Shown piece after piece: positions 1-9,692 of a DNA stretch of 64,000 nucleotides. The stretch covers positions 106,957-170,956 of the forward strand of contig WMKK01000013.1 in the NCBI GenBank assembly GCA_012295225.1, read 5' to 3'. This DNA comes from Ostreococcus mediterraneus (taxonomy: Eukaryota; Chlorophyta; Mamiellophyceae; Mamiellales; Bathycoccaceae). A program made the position numbers and the translations under genes. Below the pieces are notes generated by a model. The model searched no databases. It was given only the letters and a program-made list of their open reading frames with translations, and was not told the DNA's origin. How positions within the stretch are numbered: position 1 is the stretch's first letter; each line of letters begins with the position of its first letter.

Positions 1-1010
1 GCTGATGACGACAGCGAAAGTGCGAAACCAATCACGACAGCTTCCAACACGGACGACACTTGTAACATTTCATCGTTACCAGGTTGAATGTACTCCAACA
101 CCGCCGTTCCGATGGCTGATCCTGCGGGTAAAAGAGCCGCGGCAAACGCCAGATTCACAAACAATACTTGCGTAAAGCCCAATCCAAACGCATACTTGGC
201 CAACGACGTCAAGCGCTTCACCGAAAGCTCCAAACCCATCTCAAATAATAGAAATTGAATCCCGAGCTCACAAAATTGATCGACCTCTTGATTTTCGACA
301 AAAAGCCCGAACCGATGAAGCAGCAATCCTATTCCTAAGAATCCAAGCACCGGACTCAACGCAAGTTTTTTAAATAACGGCACGATGACCACCACCGACG
401 CGAGCAACAGCCCGATGTCGATATCCACAGATTTCAACACCTTGGTCCATTCATTTTCATCCAAGAGCGCTCCGGCGCCCGCTTCCCGTCGCGTAGCGTC
501 GACAATCGATTCCACAAACAATCCAGGGTCCTCCACCGCCTCGACAAGCTTGCCCGTGGGTAACGCCGTCTCTTCGCGCGCACCGTTAAGTAGTCCCATC
601 ATCTCTTGTCCCAACTCCACCCCGCGTTTGACAAACGACAACGGCGTCACGCCGTTCCCATCCGTAATCCTCGGCGACACCATCTCGAAACTCCTCGCCG
701 TCTGATCACCTAAAAATACCGGAAATTTTACATGCACTGCATCTATAACCGCATGCGCATCGCTGAATGATGGAAAATGAGCCGACGCGTACGACGCCGC
801 GTCGCTCGCAAAGGTGACCAACTCAATCCCCCCAAACGCGTGTATCACGTGCGAATCTCCTCTCGCGCGCCCTCGAACGCGCCGTCGCGTCTCAAAACTA
901 TGTTTTCCATCGCTCTCGTGCCACACATTCGCCGCACCACGCCTGGTTGATGCGTGCTTTGAAGATAATGCACGCGCGGCGACACTCGAGCCTGCGCAGG
1001 CGATCACCAT
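1..1010 (-). CDS. K+/H+ efflux antiporter, KEA/CPA2 family (3' end outside window)
   Basis: The minus frame is open from an ATG at 1010 to the window edge, about 336 codons, so the C-terminal part is missing. The first ~190 residues are a poorly conserved, probably targeting and soluble region. From about residue 215 come membrane segments with the CPA2 hallmarks SPVLGFLGIGLLLHRFGL and ELGIQFLLFEMGLELS, followed by SLAKYAFGLGFTQVLF; this resembles the plastid KEA1-3 group of plants rather than KEA4-6. Such proteins exchange K+ for H+ across chloroplast envelope or thylakoid membranes. The last visible residues (VIGFALSLSSS) match the conserved helix of the exchanger domain. The N-terminus starts with a short hydrophobic, Ala/Ser/Arg-rich stretch compatible with organelle targeting. 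The KEA-family call is firm; the plastid location and the exact start are inferred. Confidence 0.85.
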   Translation of the reverse strand, partial: MVIACAGSSVAARALSSKHASTRRGAANVWHESDGKHSFETRRRVRGRARGDSHVIHAFGGIELVTFASDAASYASAHFPSFSDAHAVIDAVHVKFPVFLGDQTARSFEMVSPRITDGNGVTPLSFVKRGVELGQEMMGLLNGAREETALPTGKLVEAVEDPGLFVESIVDATRREAGAGALLDENEWTKVLKSVDIDIGLLLASVVVIVPLFKKLALSPVLGFLGIGLLLHRFGLFVENQEVDQFCELGIQFLLFEMGLELSVKRLTSLAKYAFGLGFTQVLFVNLAFAAALLPAGSAIGTAVLEYIQPGNDEMLQVSSVLEAVVIGFALSLSSS

Positions 1011-1439
1011 CGTTCGAGCTCAACGCGCGTTCTCTCGCTCTCTCGCCCCGCGCACACCGCGAGTGATGTGTGAGAACCAATCAACGCACGTCGCGTGAGC
1101 TTTCCCGCGCCTTCGTCGGCGCGTCGCGATCGATCGCGCGTCGAGCTGTCGCGGTCGTCGACGTCGACGGCGGCCACAACCCTCCGGATAAATAAATATT
1201 AAACTCGGACACTCGGATCATAATATACTCATCAAACAACTTTATCGTTTTTTGAATGGTGTTCGTTGCGTCCGCGTCAGCTTCGAGCCGCACAACGGGA
1301 CACGCGCGCTTCATCGCCGTCGCATCGACCGCGCGCGCGCGGACGCCACAGCACGCGCGACGACATCGCGTTCTATCGCACTCGCTCGTCTTTCTCGCCA
1401 ATTCTCGTCGTTCGCGCGCACAGCGGCACTCGGGACACC
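1011..1439. promoter_or_regulatory. Divergent spacer between KEA and the Cys-cluster gene
   Basis: These 429 bases lie between two head-to-head genes. Most is GC-rich, but 1185-1260 is a distinct AT-rich island (including aaataaatattaaac and ataatatactcatc), which is unlike the flanks and fits a core promoter. The frame of the right-hand gene is open upstream to 1266, so some of this could be N-terminal coding sequence. I see no RNA gene. Confidence 0.4.
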
Positions 1440-2024
1440 ATGAGCTCGGACGACGCCGGTTCGGACAGCGACGACTACACGACGTGTCCGCTGGAAACGC
1501 TGCTCGACCCGGAGCTCACCGGGGCGGTGACGAAGTCATCCGTCATCGCGTTGCTCGAGGCGCAATCTGCGTCGGAGCTCGCGAGGACGTCGAATTTGTG
1601 CACGTGCGCGAAGACGTGCAAGTTTCGCAAGTACGTCGACTGCGACGAGTTGTGGTGGCCTCGATGCGCGGCGGCGTGGTACGAGCCCGGTCAGGCGCCT
1701 GCGTGTCCTGGGAAAGCGCCAAAGGATAAGAAGAGCTGGAAGAATGCGTACTTGGCGCTGAAACCTGAGGATGGGCCATCGGTGGAGGATGTGCGACGAC
1801 GCGAAGCCAAGGTGGCCAAGCGACTGGCGATGCTCGAAAAGTGGGCCGAGGAGAATAAAGCGGGTGGAGGTGCGATGCGTGGGCGTGCATTGGGTGGTGG
1901 TGAGGTCGTGGCACCGGTTGGAGAGGATAAGGATGCGATGCGGGAGTTTTACAAGACGGTGCGATCGAAACCAAAGGGGAAGTCTGCGCAGCGCTCGCAC
2001 GCGCCGGTGTTTGGCGCGGATTGA
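1440..2024 (+). CDS. Unknown protein with a Cys/Trp cluster
   Basis: I do not recognise this 194-residue protein. It opens with an acidic Ser/Asp stretch. Residues ~55-90 hold a cluster of cysteines and tryptophans (CTCAKTCKFRKYVDC, then DELWWPRC and PACPGK), which could bind a metal. The C-terminal half is charged and helical, with KRLAMLEKWAEENK. An upstream in-frame ATG at 1266 would add 58 Arg-rich residues; I prefer 1440 because that extension is of low quality and overlaps the promoter. It is divergent from the KEA gene and tail-to-tail with the neurochondrin gene, about 100 bases away. Codon use matches the neighbours. Confidence 0.65.
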   Translation: MSSDDAGSDSDDYTTCPLETLLDPELTGAVTKSSVIALLEAQSASELARTSNLCTCAKTCKFRKYVDCDELWWPRCAAAWYEPGQAPACPGKAPKDKKSWKNAYLALKPEDGPSVEDVRRREAKVAKRLAMLEKWAEENKAGGGAMRGRALGGGEVVAPVGEDKDAMREFYKTVRSKPKGKSAQRSHAPVFGAD

Positions 2025-2128
2025 AAACGACGACATACTTTACGCGCCATTCACTTACTTTCATTTTTTAAACGCTTGTGTACCATTCCTTGTAACGATC
2101 ACTTTCATCACTTTCACAAAATTCGCTG

Positions 2129-4123
2129 CTATTCTGGCTGAAGACGTCGAAGACGTTGGGAAAAGGCCGCAAACTTATCCGAGACGTCGACGTCGTTCGC
2201 CGACGACTCCAAGCTCACACGACCAAACAAGCACGTCAAGTCATCAGATTCGTCGTCGTGATCGGGCATAACTCGAAGTGAATCTATTCCGAGATCTTTT
2301 GACGTCGTGGTGACCACTTGCATGATCTTACTCTTCACTTCGACGGACAATTGAGCCTCGTGGGTGGCGAATTTCTCCATCAATCGTCGCAGGACGCCAG
2401 ACACCATATCGAGAAACATTGCATCCATGGCGTCGTCAGATTCATGCTTTTTTACCAACATGCTGCACGTGAGAGAGAGCCATTCACTGTTAACGCACGT
2501 TTCCACGCCCGTTGGATCGTCGGCAATTAACATAAAGTACGCGGCAAAGAAACGTATGAGGGATTCTTTGCACATTATGAGATGCGGCTCAGCTTCGCGC
2601 GAGGTGCATCCCAAACTTTCCATAACGTTACTCACCCATTCCCCCGTAAACTTTCCATTGAACAGATATGGTAGTAGTCTTTCGACGCGTTGTGCTTCGA
2701 GTAATGGATTCTCCGCAATGTGGCAGCTCACGCAACGCAAGAGGCCGATGACGAGAAATGGATCCAGCGAATGCCATTCCACGTCGTCTTCGAGCACAGA
2801 CAAAATCGAACGAAATACATCCTCCAACGTCTCCAATGTTTTCCCTAATTCAGTGGCACTTATTCTACCCATAGCATCGTTTAGTTCAAACTGCTCATCG
2901 TCCACGAGCGTGGCGATGTCGGACACGGCATCGATGAGCGTTTCGTACAAACACAGCGACGTCGACGCGTCCCGCTTTGCGGCTTGCGTGATTTCTTGAC
3001 GATTAGGGTTGCTCTCGTGCTCTCCGTTCAATAACTCATGCAGAGCTACGTTGATTTCCACTCGGGTGAGTTGCGTGACGAGCGCGAGAAAACTCGGGAC
3101 TTTCTTTTGCGCGCCGCCGCTCACGGCGCCGGCGAGCACGACGGGTGGCGGCGTGAGCTTCTCCGCCGTAAGCCATTTCGCACCCGAATACGTCGCCACA
3201 GCTGATACGAGCGCCATGGCCATGAATCGCACCTCTCGTGGAGTTCGAGAACTTAACACAATCCATAAACCCGACAAGCAGTCGTTCTGCCACGGCGCGT
3301 TGGCGGATTCCGGTTGCGGTAAATCCACCCCTGGAGGTGCTTCCAGCCCACCCAAAAACGCCTCATAAAATAACGTGTAGAGCAATGATAACACGCGTAA
3401 TTGCACGTCCTCGCCTACTGCATTGTGCAACACCGCGCACAGCGCTGGAATACACACCGCCGCCGCGCGTACGGCGTCATCTAACACCTCTGTGAGCGCA
3501 AACGTCAAATCAATAATTCCAACCGCCGCGCTCGCCAACGGCTGTTCGCCTTTACTCCGCACCAGCGCCCCAATCGCAGCTTCAAACGCGCCATCAACGA
3601 GTTGAAATCCTCCTCGACCTTTGCTCACGTTTGCATTCACCTTGGCGAGCGAAAACGCGAATACGCACGTCAACGCATCCGCCGCCGCTTCGTCGCTCAG
3701 TCCCGCGTACTTGCCCCGTCGCGCCCCAGCATCAACGAACGTCCCCAGCCAATACTCCATCGTCTTACTCGCCGCAAAACGTGAACTCCTACAAAACGCT
3801 CGACACACCGAAAGCCCGAGCGTCGCGCTCATCATCGCGTCTTCTGACTCTTCCGCGTCGGCGCTCGCGCTCATCTTTGGCTTCAACAAAGAATCCAAAA
3901 ACTTACTCCCGAGCGCCTTAGCCACGCGATCGAACGCCTCCACCGGCGTCTGATCGTCTAAAATCTTTGTCGCGAGCAGCATGCCCACGAGTTTCTTCTC
4001 TCGCACGTCGCTCGAGGCGAGCGCGATGCATTCTTCCAGCGTGGGTAAACTGGCGGCTTCATTCGTGACATCCTTGACGTCCAACACGTCCACCTTGGAC
4101 GACGCGCCGACGCGCGGGGGCAT
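2129..4123 (-). CDS. Neurochondrin family protein
   Basis: This 664-residue protein is all-helical and repeat-like. Its start resembles the neurochondrin N-terminus: LEECIALASSDVREKKLVGM, followed by LLATKILDD and ALGSKFLDSLL, corresponding to the family's leucine-rich DxxRxxxLxLLxK pattern. Neurochondrins are armadillo-type helical proteins present from animals to plants, with roles in signalling and trafficking; the algal role is unknown. The frame is open upstream to 4204 but only through a GTG; 4123 is the first ATG and is followed directly by the conserved part. It is divergent from ALG12 with a spacer of about 135 bases and ends about 100 bases from the Cys-cluster gene. Confidence 0.75.
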   Translation of the reverse strand: MPPRVGASSKVDVLDVKDVTNEAASLPTLEECIALASSDVREKKLVGMLLATKILDDQTPVEAFDRVAKALGSKFLDSLLKPKMSASADAEESEDAMMSATLGLSVCRAFCRSSRFAASKTMEYWLGTFVDAGARRGKYAGLSDEAAADALTCVFAFSLAKVNANVSKGRGGFQLVDGAFEAAIGALVRSKGEQPLASAAVGIIDLTFALTEVLDDAVRAAAVCIPALCAVLHNAVGEDVQLRVLSLLYTLFYEAFLGGLEAPPGVDLPQPESANAPWQNDCLSGLWIVLSSRTPREVRFMAMALVSAVATYSGAKWLTAEKLTPPPVVLAGAVSGGAQKKVPSFLALVTQLTRVEINVALHELLNGEHESNPNRQEITQAAKRDASTSLCLYETLIDAVSDIATLVDDEQFELNDAMGRISATELGKTLETLEDVFRSILSVLEDDVEWHSLDPFLVIGLLRCVSCHIAENPLLEAQRVERLLPYLFNGKFTGEWVSNVMESLGCTSREAEPHLIMCKESLIRFFAAYFMLIADDPTGVETCVNSEWLSLTCSMLVKKHESDDAMDAMFLDMVSGVLRRLMEKFATHEAQLSVEVKSKIMQVVTTTSKDLGIDSLRVMPDHDDESDDLTCLFGRVSLESSANDVDVSDKFAAFSQRLRRLQPE

Positions 4124-4258
4124 GACGAGTGCGACGATGACCACTGCGTGTATCGCGTCCGAGCGAAATAACGCGCGTAGAGCGATGCCGACGTCGCGCG
4201 TCACGCACTGAGCTCATGTCATGCTCACAACAACCGCACATCAACGCGCGCGTCATTC

Positions 4259-5740
4259 ATGGCGCCGCGCGTGGACGCCATCGACGGCGCCATCGCCGCC
4301 GTCGTCATCGCGCACGTCCTCATCGCGCCGTACACGAAGATTGAGGAAACGTTCCCGATACAGGCGCTTCACGGCGCGCTCGCGCACGGCTTGGACATTG
4401 ATGCGTACGATCATCATGTGTTCCCGTGCCCCGTGCCACGCACGAGCATCGCGTCGTTCGCGCTCGCCATGGCGAGCGCGCCTTGGATTGCCATCGCGCG
4501 CGGCGCGCTGGGGACGATGACGACGGGGCACGTGGAGCAGGTGGTGTGTCGAATGACGCTCGGGTGCGCGTGGGTCGCGTCGCACGCGTCGTTGCGGAGG
4601 TCAATTTCGGATGTATTCGGAGCGACGACGAGCGCATTTACGGGGATATTAGCGTTGTGTGAGTTTCATTTGTTGTTTTATGCGTCGAGGCCGTTGATGA
4701 ATGTGTTTGCGATGGTGTTGACGATGACGGGCGTCGGGGCGTGGGCGCGAGCGACGGCGACGAGAGATTCGAGGTTGACATTTCGAGCCGTGAGGCTCGT
4801 CACCGTGGCTGCGTTTTTGTTGCGTTGCGATGTGTTGCTGTTATTAGGTGGTATGGGTTTGCACATGCTCGCCACGGGATTGATAAGCGTGCCTCGAGCG
4901 GTTTGGGTTGGCGGGACGTGCGCGGCGCTCACCATCGCGGCTTCTGTTCTTGTGGATTCTTGGTTTTATCGATATTGGGTCTGGCCAGAGTTTTCGGGGT
5001 TTTATTTCAGTGCGGTGCTGAATAAAAGCATTGAATGGGGCACGTCGCCTTGGCATTGGTATCTTACCGTGGCGTTACCGAAGAGTTTGATGTGCGCGTA
5101 TCCGCTCGCGATGGCGTCGGTGTTCGTGGAGCGACGCGCGCGACCGCTCATGTTTGTCGGATTATTCTATGTCGCGTTGATTAGCATTTTAGAGCACAAG
5201 GAATTGCGGTTTATTTTTCCTGTGTTGCCGTTATTTAACGTATCCGCGGCGACGGTGTTGGCGAGAATTTGGAACGGACGCTCGAAGCCAGGAGCCGGGC
5301 GTAAATTCGTCACCCTCGCGGCGTTTGGAATGTTGTGTGCAAGCGCCGCGCTCGTGTGCGTGTTCACGGCAGCTTCTGCGGTGAATTACCCGGGAGGCGT
5401 AGCATTCAGCCGTTTACATCACGACAGAACGATTGCTCCCGTGCCGGGGGTTGTCCACATCGACGTTCCGGCGAAGATGACGGGCGTAAGTCTCTTCGGT
5501 GAAGCTCCGCCGGGAAGCGGTTGGACGTACGCAAAAAAAGAAGAACTCCCCATCGAGGCATTTGAATCCATGGACGTTGATTATTTGGTAAATGCGTACG
5601 ATTACGTCCCCGGTTACGAAGCTGTGCACGTCGTAAACGGTTACGGTGGCTTGAACCTTCGCGCAAAGTCGCCGCTCGAGCTCATCAAAACAAAGCCCGA
5701 GATTTACATCCATCGCAAGAAGCGCGTTACAGAAGTGTAG
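4259..5740 (+). CDS. ALG12: Dol-P-Man:Man7GlcNAc2-PP-Dol alpha-1,6-mannosyltransferase (ALG12)
   Basis: This 493-residue multipass protein is a GT22 glycosyltransferase of the ER membrane. ALG12 adds the eighth mannose to the lipid-linked N-glycan precursor, using dolichyl-phosphate mannose on the lumenal face. The N-terminus has the family motif APYTKIEETFPIQALHG and then YDHHVFPCPVPRT; the early E-E pair in the first lumenal loop is the catalytic motif of this superfamily. Further on are SPWHWYLTVALPKSL and EHKELRFIFPVLPLFN, the HKE(L/E)RF motif typical of GT22. Both choices favour ALG12 over ALG9 or PIG-B. Length is as expected (about 490). The ATG at 4259 directly precedes the first membrane segment. 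It lies divergent from neurochondrin and tail-to-tail with LUC7. Confidence 0.9.
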   Translation: MAPRVDAIDGAIAAVVIAHVLIAPYTKIEETFPIQALHGALAHGLDIDAYDHHVFPCPVPRTSIASFALAMASAPWIAIARGALGTMTTGHVEQVVCRMTLGCAWVASHASLRRSISDVFGATTSAFTGILALCEFHLLFYASRPLMNVFAMVLTMTGVGAWARATATRDSRLTFRAVRLVTVAAFLLRCDVLLLLGGMGLHMLATGLISVPRAVWVGGTCAALTIAASVLVDSWFYRYWVWPEFSGFYFSAVLNKSIEWGTSPWHWYLTVALPKSLMCAYPLAMASVFVERRARPLMFVGLFYVALISILEHKELRFIFPVLPLFNVSAATVLARIWNGRSKPGAGRKFVTLAAFGMLCASAALVCVFTAASAVNYPGGVAFSRLHHDRTIAPVPGVVHIDVPAKMTGVSLFGEAPPGSGWTYAKKEELPIEAFESMDVDYLVNAYDYVPGYEAVHVVNGYGGLNLRAKSPLELIKTKPEIYIHRKKRVTEV

Positions 5741-5799
5741 ATGCGCGGACTTAGACTGCGTGTGTATAAATTGAATTACGCAAATACTGTACTATTCTC

Positions 5800-6962
5800 T
5801 CATCTAGTGTATCTATCGTCGCGACGGCGGTCGTCTCTATGTCTATCGTCGCGACGGCGGTCGTCTCTATGTCTATCGTCGCGACGGCGGTCGTCTCTAA
5901 ATCTGTCGTCGTTGCGCCGATACGGCTCTTGTCGGTAGCCTCGGTCTCTATCCCGCGATCTCGATCGGTCACGATCACGGCCGAAACGATTGCTGCGATT
6001 GCGGTCATAACGCTCGCGCGAACGAGAACGCGAACGAGATCTTCGATCGCTTCCACGCCCGCGGTCGTATCCTCGCCCGCCGCTTCCGCGTCTGTCTCTC
6101 GCGTCGTCGTTCGCGCGCGGGTGGCCCGAGTCATATCCCGCCTCTTCGTACATTTTCAATCGCTTCTCCAAATCGTCTCGCAACGTGCGAATATGTAACC
6201 ACCCTTGGTACTGTTTGCCCGTGAAGTGATCCTGTCGTCGTTGGTCGTTATCCGTCGTGCTCATCAACGTCCCGCTCACCCGACACGTCTCCGTCAACTT
6301 GACGTGCTGCATGTTTTCCATCTTTAGCTTGACCTCATCCGCCCGCTGCTTCAGCGTCTCTAAATGCTCCAATTCTTTCTCTGCGCCGTCCACGTCGCCA
6401 TCTTCGCCGAGTTTTTCCGCCTTTTCCGTGCTCTCCTTCATCTTTACTTTGAGCAACTCCAATACGTCGTTATCGGCACTAGTACTAATCATCACCTGCG
6501 CCCGCTCGCGTTCGACGCGAGCTCTGGCGAGTCCGCGTTCAACTCGTCGATCGCAGTCTCGTACGAGATTGTCCAATACAGCTTTCGTGTCGCGTTCGTA
6601 TCCGAGCTTGGCTTTAGCTTCGTCGCTCAACGCTTGAAACGCCGCCTTGACGTCGTCGTCCCTGAGTTTTGTAAAGCTCTGCGCCGGCACCCAACGCGCG
6701 ACGTCGCCATCGCTGCGCGTGTTTTTAAAGCACGTAATGTCTAGGCCGCACAAGTAGTACTTGCACACGATATCGTCCTGCGCGCGCGTAAAGATGGAAG
6801 GTCAGTGCGCCGTCTCGTTGAATTATCACACGCAAAAGTCATAAGTAATCCATCCAAATGACGCACCGTATACGTGCGTTCGCGACCGGTTCTGTGTTCT
6901 AACGGCACATCACGTTCTGTGCCCATGAGCTGGTCGAGCATGGCGCGCATTTCTTGCGCCAT
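5800..6962 (-). CDS. LUC7-like U1 snRNP splicing factor (two exons)
   Basis: Exon 1 is 6867-6962 and exon 2 is 5800-6777; the 89-base intron starts GTGCGT, contains ACTGACC and ends CAG. The spliced protein has 357 residues. Exon 1 gives MRAMLDQLMGTERDVPLEH, the LUC7 N-terminus, and exon 2 continues DDIVCKYYLCGLDITCF with KNTRSD, the first CCCH zinc finger. A long charged coiled coil follows, then a second finger around VKLTETCRVSGTLMS with H-F-x-GKQYQGW. The C-terminus is an RS/RD-rich tail with a DNA-level tandem repeat. LUC7 proteins sit on U1 snRNP and influence 5' splice-site choice. The reading frame joins exactly at the proposed junction. The gene is tail-to-tail with ALG12. Confidence 0.92.
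5812..5901. repeat. 30-base minisatellite inside the LUC7 tail
   Basis: Three direct copies of a 30-base unit (tctatcgtcgcgacggcggt...) lie at 5812-5841, 5842-5871 and 5872-5901, the last diverging at its end and followed by a degenerate partial copy. They encode the repeated R-R-D-D-R-H-R-D-D-R pattern of the RS/RD tail. Because the unit is a multiple of three, copy-number change would lengthen or shorten the tail in frame. Confidence 0.9.
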
Positions 6963-7133
6963 CTTTGGCGTTGACCAACGGCGAGCGAGGCGCGTAGTGG
7001 AGCGACTACGTGCTCGCGTTTCGTCTTCATCGAGCGTTCGATTTAGTAGCGAGAACAACGCGACGCGTTGTACAAATCAATCAAACAATGGGTCATTAAA
7101 GCTACTGCATCGAGATCTAGTGTGGCTATGGTG

Positions 7134-7880
7134 TCATGTCGGCTTCGGAAGTAACCGAGAAATGTGCGGCAGCGACTCGCCTCGGCCTCTCGGCACGGGG
7201 TCCTCGGCCCCTTTCGCGACGTCCCACAGGCTCTCCGCGTTCGTTTCCGCACGTAACTTTGCCGCCGCGAGCGCTTCACGCGCGATACGACGCACGATAA
7301 CTGGGTGCCTCGATGCGGCCGCTGTAGGCTGGTGTCGTTTTGCGGACGAAGCCAAAGCGCCGCCGCACCGCGCCAAGACGCGCGCGTCTTCTTTGCGCAC
7401 GCCGATACCGACTAAATCCTCTTCTGTGCACTCACGCGCTATTTCAACATCCAGCAAATCTTCACTGACGTATAGCGCAAAATACTTGACCATACCGATG
7501 CGCCTAAGCCAGGCTTCAATGGTTTCTGAGCCTAAGATGCGCGCGCTCAAGCTCGAGCTCGCCATCTCAGCGCGCCTCTCTGTGACTCGTTCAAAGTCGT
7601 CGTGCACCACAATTAAGTCGTCGTCGTCATCATCATCGGCGTTGGTAACGGCGACAGCATTGTGAGCGCTACTTGTATCATTACCGTCATTCGCACGCTG
7701 TGAGAGCGCGCTGGCGCACGCGTCGGCGTGCGCGTCTCGGTCCGCCTCAAACATCCCGCTCAAATCCAAACCGCAAATAGGACACCGCACGGGCGACGAC
7801 GGCACGGCAACGGCAACAGCAACGGCATCATCACAGAGTGGGCGTTTCACGGGTGATATTCCCACTCGGCGAGACGACAT
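7134..7880 (-). CDS. SAM-domain protein with a UBZ-like zinc finger
   Basis: This 248-residue protein has an N-terminal CPICGLDLSGM...H-A-D-A-C finger at about residues 33-57, resembling a ubiquitin-binding UBZ finger, then an acidic linker (poly-Asp at ~84-90). A sterile alpha motif follows at ~120-170 (ETIEAWLRRIGMVKYFALYV ... EEDLVGIGVRKEDARVL). The finger-plus-SAM order recalls the N-terminal part of plant SNM1-like DNA cross-link repair proteins, which continue into a metallo-beta-lactamase nuclease; none is present here, where the frame ends after a short basic tail. It may be an adaptor for ubiquitylated partners in DNA repair, but this is inference. It starts head-on to no gene and lies just upstream of LUC7 on the same strand. 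Confidence 0.7.
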   Translation of the reverse strand: MSSRRVGISPVKRPLCDDAVAVAVAVPSSPVRCPICGLDLSGMFEADRDAHADACASALSQRANDGNDTSSAHNAVAVTNADDDDDDDLIVVHDDFERVTERRAEMASSSLSARILGSETIEAWLRRIGMVKYFALYVSEDLLDVEIARECTEEDLVGIGVRKEDARVLARCGGALASSAKRHQPTAAASRHPVIVRRIAREALAAAKLRAETNAESLWDVAKGAEDPVPRGRGESLPHISRLLPKPT

Positions 7881-8054
7881 GCGCGCGCACGCAAGTGACG
7901 TTCACGACGCAACCACACCGAGTAAAAGTAACCGACGCTGTACACTGTTCCTCATAAAACATGCGTCTATCTCGCGTCACGGCGTCGATTTTCCCCAAAA
8001 TATCAATGTTTTCAGTAGCTGACAGTATTGTGCTTATTACGAGCGTGTGGGATT

Positions 8055-9470
8055 TTACGACCACACGCCCGCAAACGATCCGAAAAGTGATGTGTGTAAT
8101 GGACCGCCACCTACGAAAAGGCGCGCAAACGTCTCGTCGAACGCGTGGCAGAAAATCGCCGGAACCATCAACGACCGCGCGTCGCCATCTGCCCACAACG
8201 CCGCCGTCAAGCGCTCCTCATCGAATGGTACACACGGCGCGTCATGCACGAGCTCAAACTCTACCGCACATCGCGTCAAGCCATTGCCCATGGGTACGGA
8301 TGTCATCAGCCACCGACGCGTGCGAATGTCAAACACAGCAATCGTGCCGTGCCCGCCGCCGACGACGAGCATGTCGCGATCGATAAACGACAGAGAGCGT
8401 GCGCTGTCGGTATTTCGGCGCGGTAGCGCCACGGAATCGAACAGGTGCGAGGTGCGAAAATCACATAAACCAATGTGCGTGCGCGAACCGGCGGCGGCGA
8501 TGGATCCATTCGTGGCGATGCACGATGTTTCGATGTAGCCGCGCATCGGATAATGATCGACGCACGACGCCGTTTCGACGTCGATGCGCGAGATGTGCCC
8601 GTGCGTGGTAATCGTCGCTAGTGTCGGGCACGATAGGTCATCCAGATATTTAACACCGCGCACGCGCGTCGCCGGGCCCGAAGTGAATGGATACACCGTC
8701 TCGAGCGCGCCGCGCGACGTCGGCACAGCCGCGCCGGACAACGGCGGCGGCGGCGCCCGCCAAATTTTCACGCATCCATCTCGCGCGCACGTAGCGACGA
8801 TATCACGAGTGATAAAATCTGCGCCATACACCACGTCCGTGTGTCCGCGAAGCGCGCAATACGGCTCCAACGACGATGTCTCGCATCCAGCCGCGCGCGA
8901 ATCGTCGCTTTGAAATCGTAACAAACATACGTCGTGCGCGTCACCTCCACTCGCGAGCACAATCTCTCGCGTCGCGTTCACGCACGTCGCATACGTCCCT
9001 CCACTCTCACTTTCGTCTCCACGCTGTATAAACACCTCTTTCGCGACGTCATTGGTCTTCATCGATTCGTCATCGTCCGCGCGCGACATCCGCCGCCGCC
9101 CGACATCCACTTCAAACACCCGATTACACTTCGTCCCAAACACCACCGTGCGCGCATCCACCCACGCGCATGAAAACACTTTATCGCAAGACATCCCGCA
9201 CACGCGCGTGCGTAGCGACGGCTCAACGGCGTCGGACGCATCATTCCACGAATCAAATCGCTCGAGCGCGAGAAACGCGCGCGACGCCACATGTCGCGAC
9301 ATGCGCCACGACGCGCGCGCGCCTCGCGCGCGACACAGCGTCGCGGCGAACACCGACGACGATGGCATCGGCGACGCCGTCATCGACCGCCATCGGCGCG
9401 CGCGCGCGCGGTGAACATCCTCGACATCGCTTTGCAGCAGTGCTGATTCGCGTCTCCACATCCGAGACAT
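8055..9470 (-). CDS. DCAF12-like WD40 substrate receptor of CUL4-DDB1
   Basis: The 471-residue protein is a WD40 propeller. Residues ~95-130 (MSCDKVFSCAWVDARTVVFG followed by TKCNRVFEVDV) correspond to the DCAF12 start of the propeller, and ALRGHTDVVYGADF with CARDGCVKIW is a typical WD repeat. The last residues, CHAFDETFARLFVGGGPL then FGSFAGVWS, match the DCAF12 C-terminus, which in animals reads similarly with GGPLP and GLW. DCAF12 recruits substrates, including C-terminal di-Glu degrons, to the CUL4-DDB1 E3 ligase. The first ATG in frame is 9470; the frame is open to 9500 via GTG. An ATG at about 9380 is also possible, as the first ~80 residues are Arg-rich and not conserved. It is divergent from RAD4. 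Confidence 0.8.
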   Translation of the reverse strand: MSRMWRRESALLQSDVEDVHRARARRWRSMTASPMPSSSVFAATLCRARGARASWRMSRHVASRAFLALERFDSWNDASDAVEPSLRTRVCGMSCDKVFSCAWVDARTVVFGTKCNRVFEVDVGRRRMSRADDDESMKTNDVAKEVFIQRGDESESGGTYATCVNATREIVLASGGDAHDVCLLRFQSDDSRAAGCETSSLEPYCALRGHTDVVYGADFITRDIVATCARDGCVKIWRAPPPPLSGAAVPTSRGALETVYPFTSGPATRVRGVKYLDDLSCPTLATITTHGHISRIDVETASCVDHYPMRGYIETSCIATNGSIAAAGSRTHIGLCDFRTSHLFDSVALPRRNTDSARSLSFIDRDMLVVGGGHGTIAVFDIRTRRWLMTSVPMGNGLTRCAVEFELVHDAPCVPFDEERLTAALWADGDARSLMVPAIFCHAFDETFARLFVGGGPLHTSLFGSFAGVWS

Positions 9471-9692
9471 CCTAATCGTTCGCGCGCGCTCACGACGCAC
9501 GCGACGTCGTCGCGCGCGCGTCGTCGCGCGAAACGCGCGTGCGAAAATTATTTCTCACGCATTCCGCGTCGCGTCGCCTCGGACGCGATCGCTACAGCGG
9601 CGATGAGACGCGGCGTTGCGATGCGTGCCGCATTATGTCGCGCGCGCGCGCGTATCGACGTGTGCAGGCGCGAGCGGTGGACGGACGGCGGC

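Noticed and set aside
5812-5901. CRISPR-like direct repeats
   Set aside because: Contiguous coding units without spacers in a eukaryotic gene.
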